Part shown: piece by piece, positions 1 to 5,852 of the stretch
Layout of the letters: each line of letters starts with the position of its first letter
How positions within the stretch are numbered: the stretch's first letter is position 1
NCBI GenBank assembly: GCA_013695905.1
Contig: JACCZQ010000215.1
Span: forward strand, 1-5,854
Direction of reading: 5' to 3'
DNA from: Chthoniobacterales bacterium
GTDB lineage: Bacteria; Verrucomicrobiota; Verrucomicrobiia; Chthoniobacterales; UBA10450
Length of the DNA: 5,854 nucleotides
Translations under genes and position numbers: made by a program
Notes under the pieces: generated by a model
Databases searched by the model: none
Seen by the model: only the letters and a program-made list of their open reading frames with translations
What the model was told of the DNA's origin: nothing

Positions 1-903
1 CATCACGTCGAACTCGAAGCGCTCCAGCGTCCGGAGCAACGCGATGAACTCAAACGGCTGGCAAAAGTCCGCGTGCCCGGTCCAGACCGGCGGCTGCAGC
101 ACGAGGACGCGTTTGCGCGTTTTGCGATCCTTCCGCTTCAACTCCCGCATTTCCGTGCGCGGCGAGGAGAAGTGCAGCTTCGGTCGCACGCCTTTCGGCC
201 ATGTGCGCAGAAATCGCGCGATCGTGTCATGCAGCTCCAGCTGCTCGGGATTGAAGCACCAGAAGTGTTGATGATCGAAGATCAGCGGCACGCCGGTTTC
301 ATCGTGGATCTTCAACACGTCCGCCGCGCTGTAGCGGCCATCGTCGTTCTCCAGCACGAGGCGCCGTCGGATCGGCTCCGGCAACGTGCGATACGTCTCC
401 ATCCAGCGGGTGCAGCCCAGCTCGCGATCGCCATACGCCCCGCCGGCATGCACCACCACCACGGCTTCCGCGTCGAGCTCCATGCGGTCGAGCATCTCTG
501 CTTGAGCCGCGAGATCGGCGATGCTCTTTTGCACCAGCACGGGATCGGGGCTGTTCAGCACGATGAACTGCGACGGGTGAAAGGAGAGCCGCAGCTCCTG
601 CTTACGTGCGCGGCGACCGATGGCACGCAACTCCGCGGCACATTCCTTCAGCTGACCGTGGAACTGCGGCATGTCCGGGTGCGTGACATACGGCGCCAGG
701 TCCGACGAGATGCGGTACATGCGAATCTCCTGCTGCTCGAGGTAATCGAAGATGCGCTCGAGATACTGCAGCGAGACGCGGAGGTGCGGCTGCTGTTGCC
801 AGCGGCGGGTGTCGTTGCTCTTCAGTCCGCTGGTGCCGAGCACCTTCACCGCGAAGCCGAGCTTCAGCGGCTTCTTCGGTTTCCTACTCGTGCTCGTGTT
901 CAT
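1..903 (-). CDS. uvsE: UV-damage endonuclease (UVDE/UvsE family), C-terminus cut by window edge
   Basis: This is a TIM-barrel, metal-dependent endonuclease that nicks DNA 5' to UV photoproducts, and in this family also at some other lesions, starting alternative excision repair in the cytosol. I translated 301 residues. Family blocks in order are LGFAVKVLG (15-23), LKSNDTRRW (27-35), RISSDLAPY (64-72), LSFHPSQF (106-113), VVVHAGGAYGD (149-159), LVLENDD (182-188), FDHQHFWC (209-216), PKLHFSSPR (241-249) and GHADFCQPFEF (276-286). Likely metal or active-site residues, by analogy with Thermus UVDE, are H75, H109, H152, E185, D210, H213, H244, H277 and E285, with K242 matching the modified lysine two residues before H244. 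Residues 250-275 are a basic insert. The ATG at 903 is the only sensible start: an in-frame TAA lies 12 nt upstream and the first beta strand begins at residue 14. A GGGAG sits only 1 nt before the ATG, too close for a normal ribosome site. The gene follows batE by 39 nt. The last tens of residues are missing only because the window ends. Confidence 0.95.
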   Translation of the reverse strand, partial: MNTSTSRKPKKPLKLGFAVKVLGTSGLKSNDTRRWQQQPHLRVSLQYLERIFDYLEQQEIRMYRISSDLAPYVTHPDMPQFHGQLKECAAELRAIGRRARKQELRLSFHPSQFIVLNSPDPVLVQKSIADLAAQAEMLDRMELDAEAVVVVHAGGAYGDRELGCTRWMETYRTLPEPIRRRLVLENDDGRYSAADVLKIHDETGVPLIFDHQHFWCFNPEQLELHDTIARFLRTWPKGVRPKLHFSSPRTEMRELKRKDRKTRKRVLVLQPPVWTGHADFCQPFEFIALLRTLERFEFDVM

Positions 904-934
904 GCTCCCGCTCGATTACGACCGCGAGCACGAG
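887..934 (-). promoter_or_regulatory. Perfect 10-bp inverted repeat bracketing the uvsE start codon
   Basis: On the plus strand CTCGTGCTCG (887-896) is exactly complementary to CGAGCACGAG (925-934), with a 28-nt spacer. In the mRNA, which reads right to left, the 5' arm lies in the batE-uvsE gap. The loop holds the GGGAG and AUG (903-901), and the 3' arm is codons 3-6 of uvsE. Such a stem could limit initiation on uvsE or couple it to translation from batE. The repeat is seen directly; regulation is inference, and GC-rich DNA makes chance repeats more likely. Confidence 0.4.
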
Positions 935-942
935 CGCAGACG

Positions 943-1701
943 CTACAATCGCACGCGCTCGGCGTTGGCGGCGGGAATCCAGCCGCGCTGATCGTTAGGC
1001 AATTGCGCGTAGAGCCAGTCGCCGCGCGTGCTGAGCACCTTGATCTCGCTCCCGGGCGGGAGCGCGAGCACCGTGCCGGCGCTGTCCGCAGTGGCGAGCC
1101 GCGCCTCCGTCTTCTCCGTCGTCACCACAGCGAGAGCACGGCCGTCGCTGCCGTTCTCCCGCACGTAGAGAGCGGCACCTGCGACGGCGGCGACGAGGAG
1201 CGAAAGCACCAAGGTTGTGGCCACCACACCGGTCCGCCTCCGCGACATCAGCAGCGCCGCGAGCGCGAACGCAGCGATCCAGAACCCTGCCGCTGCCAGG
1301 ATGGTGAATTGTGTCGCGGTGCCGCGGGCCACCGCCCGCTCCATCCAATTCCTCCGCAGCTCCAGCGCACGCGACTTGTCGCGCACCAGCCGGAGATTCG
1401 CGAGCGCTTCGGGGTGCGACGGCTCCAGCGCGAGGGCGCGTTCGTAGTTAAGGATGGCATGCCCGTCATCACCGGCCCGATGCCAGGTGTTGCCGAGATT
1501 ATAGAACACCGCCGCGTGCGCGCGGCCGCTCTGCACCAGACTGTCGTAAAGCTGAATCGCTTCCTGATACCGGCCGGCGGCGAACTCCTCATTCGCGCGC
1601 GTGAAGGCATCCGCCTCCTGCGCGCGCAAGCTCCCCGCGCCGCAAAGCACCAGCGCCAGCACCGCGCCTGTGATCATCCGCAGCTGATGAAGCGATCTCA
1701 T
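943..1701 (-). CDS. batE: BatE-like TPR protein with two membrane helices and SH3-like domain
   Basis: This 252-residue protein is probably the scaffold subunit of the Bat complex at the inner membrane. An N-terminal signal sequence (about 1-27, likely cleaved after LRA) is followed by two TPR units (about 31-58 and 64-97; the second contains YNLGNTWHRAGD and NYERALALEP). Next come two hydrophobic helices (about 132-151 and 158-179) joined by a basic SRRR turn. A C-terminal bacterial SH3-like domain follows (about 188-250), with the usual LPPGSEIKVL and GDWLYAQL...GWIP pattern. The signal sequence and helix pair place both the TPR and SH3 parts in the periplasm, with only the short basic turn inside. 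The start codon overlaps the batD stop as ATGA, so translation is probably coupled; GGTGGAG lies about 11 nt upstream. An alternative start at M9 would shorten the signal peptide. TPR plus SH3 directly after batD is the usual BatE arrangement. The exact molecular role is unknown in the family. Confidence 0.88.
   Translation of the reverse strand: MRSLHQLRMITGAVLALVLCGAGSLRAQEADAFTRANEEFAAGRYQEAIQLYDSLVQSGRAHAAVFYNLGNTWHRAGDDGHAILNYERALALEPSHPEALANLRLVRDKSRALELRRNWMERAVARGTATQFTILAAAGFWIAAFALAALLMSRRRTGVVATTLVLSLLVAAVAGAALYVRENGSDGRALAVVTTEKTEARLATADSAGTVLALPPGSEIKVLSTRGDWLYAQLPNDQRGWIPAANAERVRL
1698..1701 (-). promoter_or_regulatory. ATGA stop-start overlap coupling batD and batE
   Basis: On the minus strand the four bases ATGA contain both the batE start (1701-1699) and the batD stop TGA (1700-1698). 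This is the typical geometry for a terminating ribosome to reinitiate, which would help keep BatD and BatE levels matched. The overlap is seen directly; coupling is inferred. Confidence 0.75.
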
Positions 1702-3557
1702 ACCCGGAGCGTCTCCACCAGCTCCGCGATTTCCCGGCGCTGCTCCGGCGACACGCCGCGCCCGTGGTGCCCGTTGCCGCTGTAGCGCAGCTCGTCGCTC
1801 CGCGCGAAGAGGTCGCGCAGCTGATCCCGCCTCTGCTCATCGAGGCGAAACGCTGAGGCGGCGCTTTCTGCATCGACGGAATTCGGATCGACGTTCCGTG
1901 CGAGCGCCGTCTTCAGCTGCACGGCGCGCGAGGCGGCGGCGAGGTATTGCCGCGCGTCGGAATCGTTCTGCCGCAGGCTGCGCTGCAACTCGGAGGCTTC
2001 CTGCTGCAGCCGCGCTACGCGTTGCGCGGCACGATCATCGAGCCGCGCCTGCCGCACCCGCCAGCCGACATAGCCCAGCAGCGCGAAGAACGGCACCAGC
2101 TGCGCCGCCCAGAACACCGGCTGCTCATACAACGGCGTAAAAGTCCGGGCGCGGTCGGGTTGGTCCGTCAGATAAAGAATCTCCTGCTCCTGCGGCGGCG
2201 TCGGAGTTGCTGCGGGAGCAGCCGCGGGCGGCGGGCTGCCAGCCGCGGCCACCGCGGGAGTGGGTGCAGGTGCAGCCCCGCCTTGCACCTGCACGGGGAT
2301 CTCTTCGCTACGCAGGGTGACGTATGTCTCCTTCACCGGATCGAAGAACGAGAAGACGAGCGGCGGGAGCGCGCGTTTGGCATCTTTCGGCGCCACCACC
2401 AGCTCGAATGTTTTCGAGCCGCTAATCCCCACGTCGTCGTCCTGCCGGAACCGGTCGGACGGCGGATAGGTATGCCAGCCGCTCGCGTCTTCGAGGGCAG
2501 GCGCTGTCACCCGATCGAAGCTGCCGCGGCCGGTGAGGGTGGCGGTCACCGTGATCGGGTCGCCGACCTGCACCGTCGTCGGGTTCGCAACGGCGCGGAG
2601 CGTGAACATGCCGATAGCCCCTCCAAAAGTCGGTGGCGCATTCGGCGGCAATGGCTTCACCTCCAGCGTGGCCGATTCGCTCCGCAGCTTCACCTCACGC
2701 GGGATGGAAGGCGCAAAAGCGGGGTCGTTGAAGAAGTTGTTAAAGAATGGGTCATCGAACAGGTCGCGCGGCAGGCTCGGGTTCCGCTGAATGCCGCGCG
2801 GGACGCGCACGGTCGGATTGATTTCGGCGGGGCCGATCTCCAGCGTCCCGGCGCGCACGGGCGAGATGGCGGTCTTAAAGATGAAGACCTGGTAGTGACG
2901 GCCATTGAGCGACTCGATGGTCTGCCGCGGCTCCGGCATTTTCTGGGTGGTGAATCCCTGACCCGCGATCTGAATGCCACTGCCTAACGACTCGACCGGC
3001 GTCCGCATGTTCAAGCCGAGCCGCACCTGCACCGGGATCATCTCGCCGACGTAGGCGGTGGTCTTCGGGATGAGCATATCGATGAAGCCGATCTGCTGCG
3101 GGTCGACATCGACATCCGGGCCGCCGCCGCGCCCGCGGCGTCCGCGTTGGCCGGAGCGGGGGGAGGAGGAGACGACGGTGAGCGTCAGCTCTGGTGTGTA
3201 GAGCTGCTGGCCGCCTGCTTCGATCTCGAGTGGAGGGATGGTGTAAGTGCCGGCCTCCAGCGGCATGGTGGTGTAGTTATAAGTGAAGCTGTAGCGGACG
3301 CTGAAGTTATTCATCTGATACTCGCGCGACGTGCCGGCGTAGCGAATATCCAGACCCTCGACTTCGATCGCGGAGGGCGGCTTCGGATTGGACGCGCCTG
3401 TCACTTTGATCTGCAGCTGCACGGGATTGCCGAGGCTGGTCTCGGACGAATCAAGCACGGCAGTGACACTCGGGCCGCGACTCTGCGCCGAGACACTGCC
3501 GCCGAGGCAGAGAAGCGCAGCGAGGAGCAGGAGTGTTGGCAATCTGGAAAATGACAT
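1698..3557 (-). CDS. batD: BatD-like periplasmic protein, single C-terminal membrane anchor
   Basis: This is the large periplasmic Bat subunit (BatD / oxygen-tolerance family), 619 residues from the chosen start. A signal peptide spans 1-24, with cleavage likely after SVSA and mature QSRGPSV. Beta-sandwich segments follow at about 29-130, 155-300 and 315-427. They are separated by an R/G-rich linker (about 136-146) and the acidic-aromatic stretch RDLFDDPFFNNFFNDP (264-279), of a kind often seen in BatD proteins. A P/A-rich linker (about 427-457) leads to one membrane helix (about 481-499), then a charged, helical cytoplasmic tail (500-619). The reading frame is open upstream to an ATG at 3629 inside batBC. 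I prefer the ATG at 3557 because it puts the signal peptide at the N-terminus and lies 4 nt after the batBC stop. No strong Shine-Dalgarno sequence is visible, which fits coupled translation. The size and layout are normal for BatD. Partner binding is inferred from operon position; no enzymatic residues are apparent. Confidence 0.9.
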   Translation of the reverse strand: MSFSRLPTLLLLAALLCLGGSVSAQSRGPSVTAVLDSSETSLGNPVQLQIKVTGASNPKPPSAIEVEGLDIRYAGTSREYQMNNFSVRYSFTYNYTTMPLEAGTYTIPPLEIEAGGQQLYTPELTLTVVSSSPRSGQRGRRGRGGGPDVDVDPQQIGFIDMLIPKTTAYVGEMIPVQVRLGLNMRTPVESLGSGIQIAGQGFTTQKMPEPRQTIESLNGRHYQVFIFKTAISPVRAGTLEIGPAEINPTVRVPRGIQRNPSLPRDLFDDPFFNNFFNDPAFAPSIPREVKLRSESATLEVKPLPPNAPPTFGGAIGMFTLRAVANPTTVQVGDPITVTATLTGRGSFDRVTAPALEDASGWHTYPPSDRFRQDDDVGISGSKTFELVVAPKDAKRALPPLVFSFFDPVKETYVTLRSEEIPVQVQGGAAPAPTPAVAAAGSPPPAAAPAATPTPPQEQEILYLTDQPDRARTFTPLYEQPVFWAAQLVPFFALLGYVGWRVRQARLDDRAAQRVARLQQEASELQRSLRQNDSDARQYLAAASRAVQLKTALARNVDPNSVDAESAASAFRLDEQRRDQLRDLFARSDELRYSGNGHHGRGVSPEQRREIAELVETLRV

Positions 3558-3561
3558 CGGG

Positions 3562-5700
3562 CTACCAGTCGTTATAGACACGGCGCGCGGGTCTGCGTTC
3601 ATCGAGCTGGACGCGCGCTTCTTCGTCACGCATCGCGCGCAGGAGGCGCTCGGCTTGCTGCGGGCTCATCTGGCCCTCCTGCTCGGCGGCAGCTTCCGCT
3701 TCGGCGGCATCCTGCTGCTGTTGGTCGGTCTGCTCTTCGCCCGCGCCTTTTACTTCGCCGGTCGGACGCGGTGTCGGCGACGCTGGCGGGCTCGGCGATG
3801 CGGAAGGATCGTCGCCGGAGCCTTCGCTCTGCTCTCCTTCGCCGGGGGACGGGGACGGCTGTTCACCCTCGCCGGGCGTGGGGGAAGGCTGCTCCTGCTC
3901 GCCGGGAGAAGGTGAAGGGCTCGCGCCGGTCCGGCTGTCCTGCTCGGCGGGCGACGGGGAAGGCGACGGCTCTGATTTGTTCTGCGGGCTGGGGGAGGGA
4001 CTTTGCCCCGGCTGCTGCTGGTCGCTCTGGCCGTCGCCTTCTTTCTGCTTCTGTGATTGGTCCTGCCCCTCGTCGGGCTTCGAGCTGTCGCCGGTGCCGG
4101 ATTGATCCTGTTGCTGTTGTTGTTTGTCCTTTTGCTCGTCTTTCTTGTCCTGCTTGTCCTGCTTGTCCTGCTTGTCCTGCGGGGAGGGCGAGGGGGTGGG
4201 TTGTTGCTCCTGCTGCTGCTTGAGCTCTTCGATCTTCCTGCTGACGAACTCGTGGTTCTCCTGCGCCTCCTTGTTTTCGGGATCGATCTTCAGCGTCTGT
4301 TCGTAGTGCTGGAGCGCATTTGTCCAATCCTGCAGCTTCGGCTCGGCGGCTTTCTGCTGCTCGCCGCGCTGGTAAAGAGTGTTGCCGAGATTGTAGTGGC
4401 TGAGGCTTTGCAGCTGGCGATCGGGCGAAAGCAGTGCCTGGCTGAATGACTCCAGCGCCTTGTTGTAATCCTTCAACTTGTAGGCGGCCGCGCCCGCGCC
4501 GAACTGCAGCTTATCCGTGGCACGACTTTGCGGATGCTCCTGCAGCTTTTGCTGGAACTGGTGCAGCGATTCGGCATAGCGACCTTCGCGGTATTCATTG
4601 ATGCCAGGTGCTGCAGCCCACGCTGCGGTGGGGGCGAGAAGGAGGAGCGCCGCGACCGCCACGGGTTTCGATTTCGCAGCCGCGGGGCGCGTCCGGCGCG
4701 GTGAGGCTCGTCGTTCGCTGATGAGCAACGATGCGATCAAGGCGAGGATCGCGGCGCCGAGTGGCCACTGATACCGTTCGATCGGCTGACGGCTGGTGCG
4801 GGTGTCGATATCGCCCGCCTGCATCCGGGACAATCCGTCGGCATAGAGCTGTCGCATTGTGGCCGGTCCGCTGCCGAGCGGGAGGTAAGTCCCGCTAGTC
4901 GCTTCGGCGATCTCGCGAAGGCGCGTCTCGTCGAGTTTCGACTTCACCACCTGACCGCTCCGGTCTTTGACGAAGGCCGTGCCGCTGCCTTGCCCGGGGA
5001 GAGGGATCAGCGATCCTTCCGGCGTGCCGACGCCGACGGTAAAGATTCGCACGCCGGCATCAGCGGCATTCCTGGCCACTTTCACGGCGTCGCCGGCGAG
5101 TTCTTCACCATCGGTGAAGATGATGAGCGCGCGATTTCCGACCGCCGATTTTCCGAACGTCCGCACCGCTACGGTGATCGCTTCGGCGATATTCGTCCCA
5201 CCTTCCGGGATGATCTCGGTGTCCAGCTCCCTCAGCGTTTCGACGGCGGCATTGTAGTCGATCGTGAGCGGCGCCTGCAGGAAGGCTCGCCCGGCGAATG
5301 CGATCACTCCAACGCGGTCGCCGCGTAATTCATTAAACAAATCCTGTCCCGCGAGCTTCACCCGCTGCAGGCGATTTGGCGGCACATCATTCGCGAGCAT
5401 GCTGCGCGAGGTATCGACGGCAACGATGAGGTCGAGACCCTTCCGCTTGACTTCTTCATAGGTGTAGCCCCAGCGCGGCTGCGCCAGGCTGACAATGGCC
5501 AGCGCGATCCCGAGCAGCAGCAGCGCGAATCGCAGGGTGCGGCGGAAGCGGTTCACCGTCGCGCCGAGCTGCGGCAGCAGGCGTGCCGAGACAAACTGCT
5601 GGAGTCGCGCGGCGCCCCGGCGTTCCGCGAGGACGAATAGCGCCGCAAGCACCGGCACCGCCAGCAACGCCCACAGCCATTCTGGTGCGCCGAAAGTCAT
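3562..5700 (-). CDS. BatB-BatC fusion: VWA-domain membrane protein with TPR and low-complexity tail
   Basis: This 712-residue protein joins two Bat subunits that are separate genes in Bacteroides. The N-terminal half is BatB-like. Membrane helices at about 7-24 and 57-74 precede a VWA domain (about 88-290) with a full metal-ion-dependent adhesion site: D96-x-S98-x-S100, T169 in GGTN and D197 in TDGEE. Membrane helix three spans about 311-327. A second hydrophobic, signal-peptide-like segment (about 346-363, ending AWAAAP) starts the BatC-like half. TPR units cover about 367-480, including YNLGNTLYQRGE (436-447) and ALQHYEQTLKIDPEN. A low-complexity Q/D/K/P/S/E tail (about 493-675) ends in a conserved-looking helix, SPQQAERLLRAMRDEEARVQ, and a final DW. 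Basic loops at about 27-57 and 329-345 should be cytoplasmic by the positive-inside rule, placing the VWA and TPR parts in the periplasm. The ATG at 5700 gives a typical BatA/B N-terminus. The leader has no Shine-Dalgarno sequence. The gene probably follows moxR, DUF58 and batA genes outside the window. Confidence 0.93.
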   Translation of the reverse strand: MTFGAPEWLWALLAVPVLAALFVLAERRGAARLQQFVSARLLPQLGATVNRFRRTLRFALLLLGIALAIVSLAQPRWGYTYEEVKRKGLDLIVAVDTSRSMLANDVPPNRLQRVKLAGQDLFNELRGDRVGVIAFAGRAFLQAPLTIDYNAAVETLRELDTEIIPEGGTNIAEAITVAVRTFGKSAVGNRALIIFTDGEELAGDAVKVARNAADAGVRIFTVGVGTPEGSLIPLPGQGSGTAFVKDRSGQVVKSKLDETRLREIAEATSGTYLPLGSGPATMRQLYADGLSRMQAGDIDTRTSRQPIERYQWPLGAAILALIASLLISERRASPRRTRPAAAKSKPVAVAALLLLAPTAAWAAAPGINEYREGRYAESLHQFQQKLQEHPQSRATDKLQFGAGAAAYKLKDYNKALESFSQALLSPDRQLQSLSHYNLGNTLYQRGEQQKAAEPKLQDWTNALQHYEQTLKIDPENKEAQENHEFVSRKIEELKQQQEQQPTPSPSPQDKQDKQDKQDKKDEQKDKQQQQQDQSGTGDSSKPDEGQDQSQKQKEGDGQSDQQQPGQSPSPSPQNKSEPSPSPSPAEQDSRTGASPSPSPGEQEQPSPTPGEGEQPSPSPGEGEQSEGSGDDPSASPSPPASPTPRPTGEVKGAGEEQTDQQQQDAAEAEAAAEQEGQMSPQQAERLLRAMRDEEARVQLDERRPARRVYNDW
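3832..3921 (-). repeat. Degenerate 30-bp repeats encoding QPSPSPGEGE-type decapeptides
   Basis: Three consecutive decapeptides in the BatC tail, SPSPSPGEQE, QPSPTPGEGE and QPSPSPGEGE (residues 594-623), are encoded by neighbouring 30-bp units. The two units nearest the gene's 3' end (3832-3861 and 3862-3891) match at 23 of 30 bases by eye. This points to internal duplication of coding DNA followed by mostly conservative drift. The encoded peptide is acidic, proline-rich and probably unstructured. Confidence 0.7.
4144..4179 (-). repeat. Four perfect tandem copies of a 9-bp unit (CAGGACAAG) encoding Gln-Asp-Lys
   Basis: The plus strand carries CTTGTCCTG four times without a mismatch or gap. 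On the coding strand this is CAGGACAAG, encoding QDK at residues 508-519 of the BatB-BatC fusion, in the charged linker after the TPRs. Because the unit is a multiple of three, slippage would change linker length without breaking the frame. Perfect identity suggests recent expansion or ongoing turnover. Confidence 0.85.
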
Positions 5701-5736
5701 GGGAGGTGTGGGACGAGTTGCTCTTGCCCGGGGAGC

Positions 5737-5753
5737 GCGGGCGCCTCGCCCGC
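5737..5753. repeat. Hairpin 1: 7-bp perfect stem, 3-nt loop, shared core
   Basis: GCGGGCG (5737-5743) pairs with CGCCCGC (5747-5753) around a CCT loop on the plus strand. The central nonamer GCGCCTCGC (5741-5749) recurs in the two hairpins to the right. No T-run follows on either strand, so this is not an intrinsic terminator. Confidence 0.65.
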
Positions 5754-5754
5754 T

Positions 5755-5777
5755 GTTTTTGGCGCCTCGCCAAAAAC
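5755..5777. repeat. Hairpin 2: 10-bp perfect stem, 3-nt loop, shared core
   Basis: GTTTTTGGCG (5755-5764) is the exact reverse complement of CGCCAAAAAC (5768-5777), with a CCT loop. It shares the 11-mer GGCGCCTCGCC (5761-5771) with hairpin 1, one base after that hairpin ends, but its outer arm is A/T instead of G/C and still pairs fully. The T-run lies on the 5' side of the stem on both strands, the reverse of a bidirectional terminator. Confidence 0.7.
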
Positions 5778-5827
5778 TTCTGCGCGCGGAGGGGTCGAGG
5801 CTGCTCCACCTGCATCCTGCGACCGGA

Positions 5828-5852
5828 TGTGTCGCGCGAGGCGCACGACACA
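5828..5852. repeat. Hairpin 3: inverted-orientation copy of the shared core
   Basis: TGTGTCG (5828-5834) pairs with CGACACA (5846-5852). Inside, after one C/A mismatch, GCG (5836-5838) pairs with CGC (5842-5844) around an AGG loop. The centre GCGAGGCGC is the reverse complement of the nonamer in hairpins 1 and 2, so this unit is flipped. It ends two bases from the window edge, and further copies may lie beyond. Confidence 0.6.

Noticed and set aside
1642..1644. BatE lipoprotein cysteine (C20)
   Set aside because: The residues before it are LVL, with leucine at the position that needs a small residue, and a good cleavage site for ordinary signal peptidase follows at LRA-Q.
73..1785. 570-residue plus-strand open frame antisense to uvsE and batE
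   Set aside because: Its product is R/H/L/A-rich with no recognisable domain, and it lies opposite two clear genes with family motifs. Long antisense frames are expected in GC-rich coding DNA.
1947..2987. 346-residue plus-strand open frame antisense to batD
   Set aside because: Arg-rich, low-information translation opposite well-conserved BatD sequence; a frame shadow.
3558..3629. Longer BatD start at 3629, overlapping batBC by 68 bases
   Set aside because: It would add 24 mostly polar residues before a well-formed signal peptide. The start at 3557 fits both secretion and operon spacing better.
4057..4449. Plus-strand frame with a Leu/Val-rich run that looks like a membrane protein
   Set aside because: The hydrophobic run is the complement of the Gln/Asp/Lys repeat codons in the BatC tail, so it is produced by the repeat and not by a real gene.
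5755..5777. Hairpin 2 as a bidirectional intrinsic terminator
   Set aside because: The RNA from either strand would read U-run, GC stem, A-run. A terminator needs the U-run after the stem, so the orientation is wrong.
5456..5851. 131-residue minus-strand frame that runs from the leader into batBC
   Set aside because: It is out of frame with the clear BatB N-terminus, Arg-rich, crosses the hairpins, and shows no family similarity I recognise.
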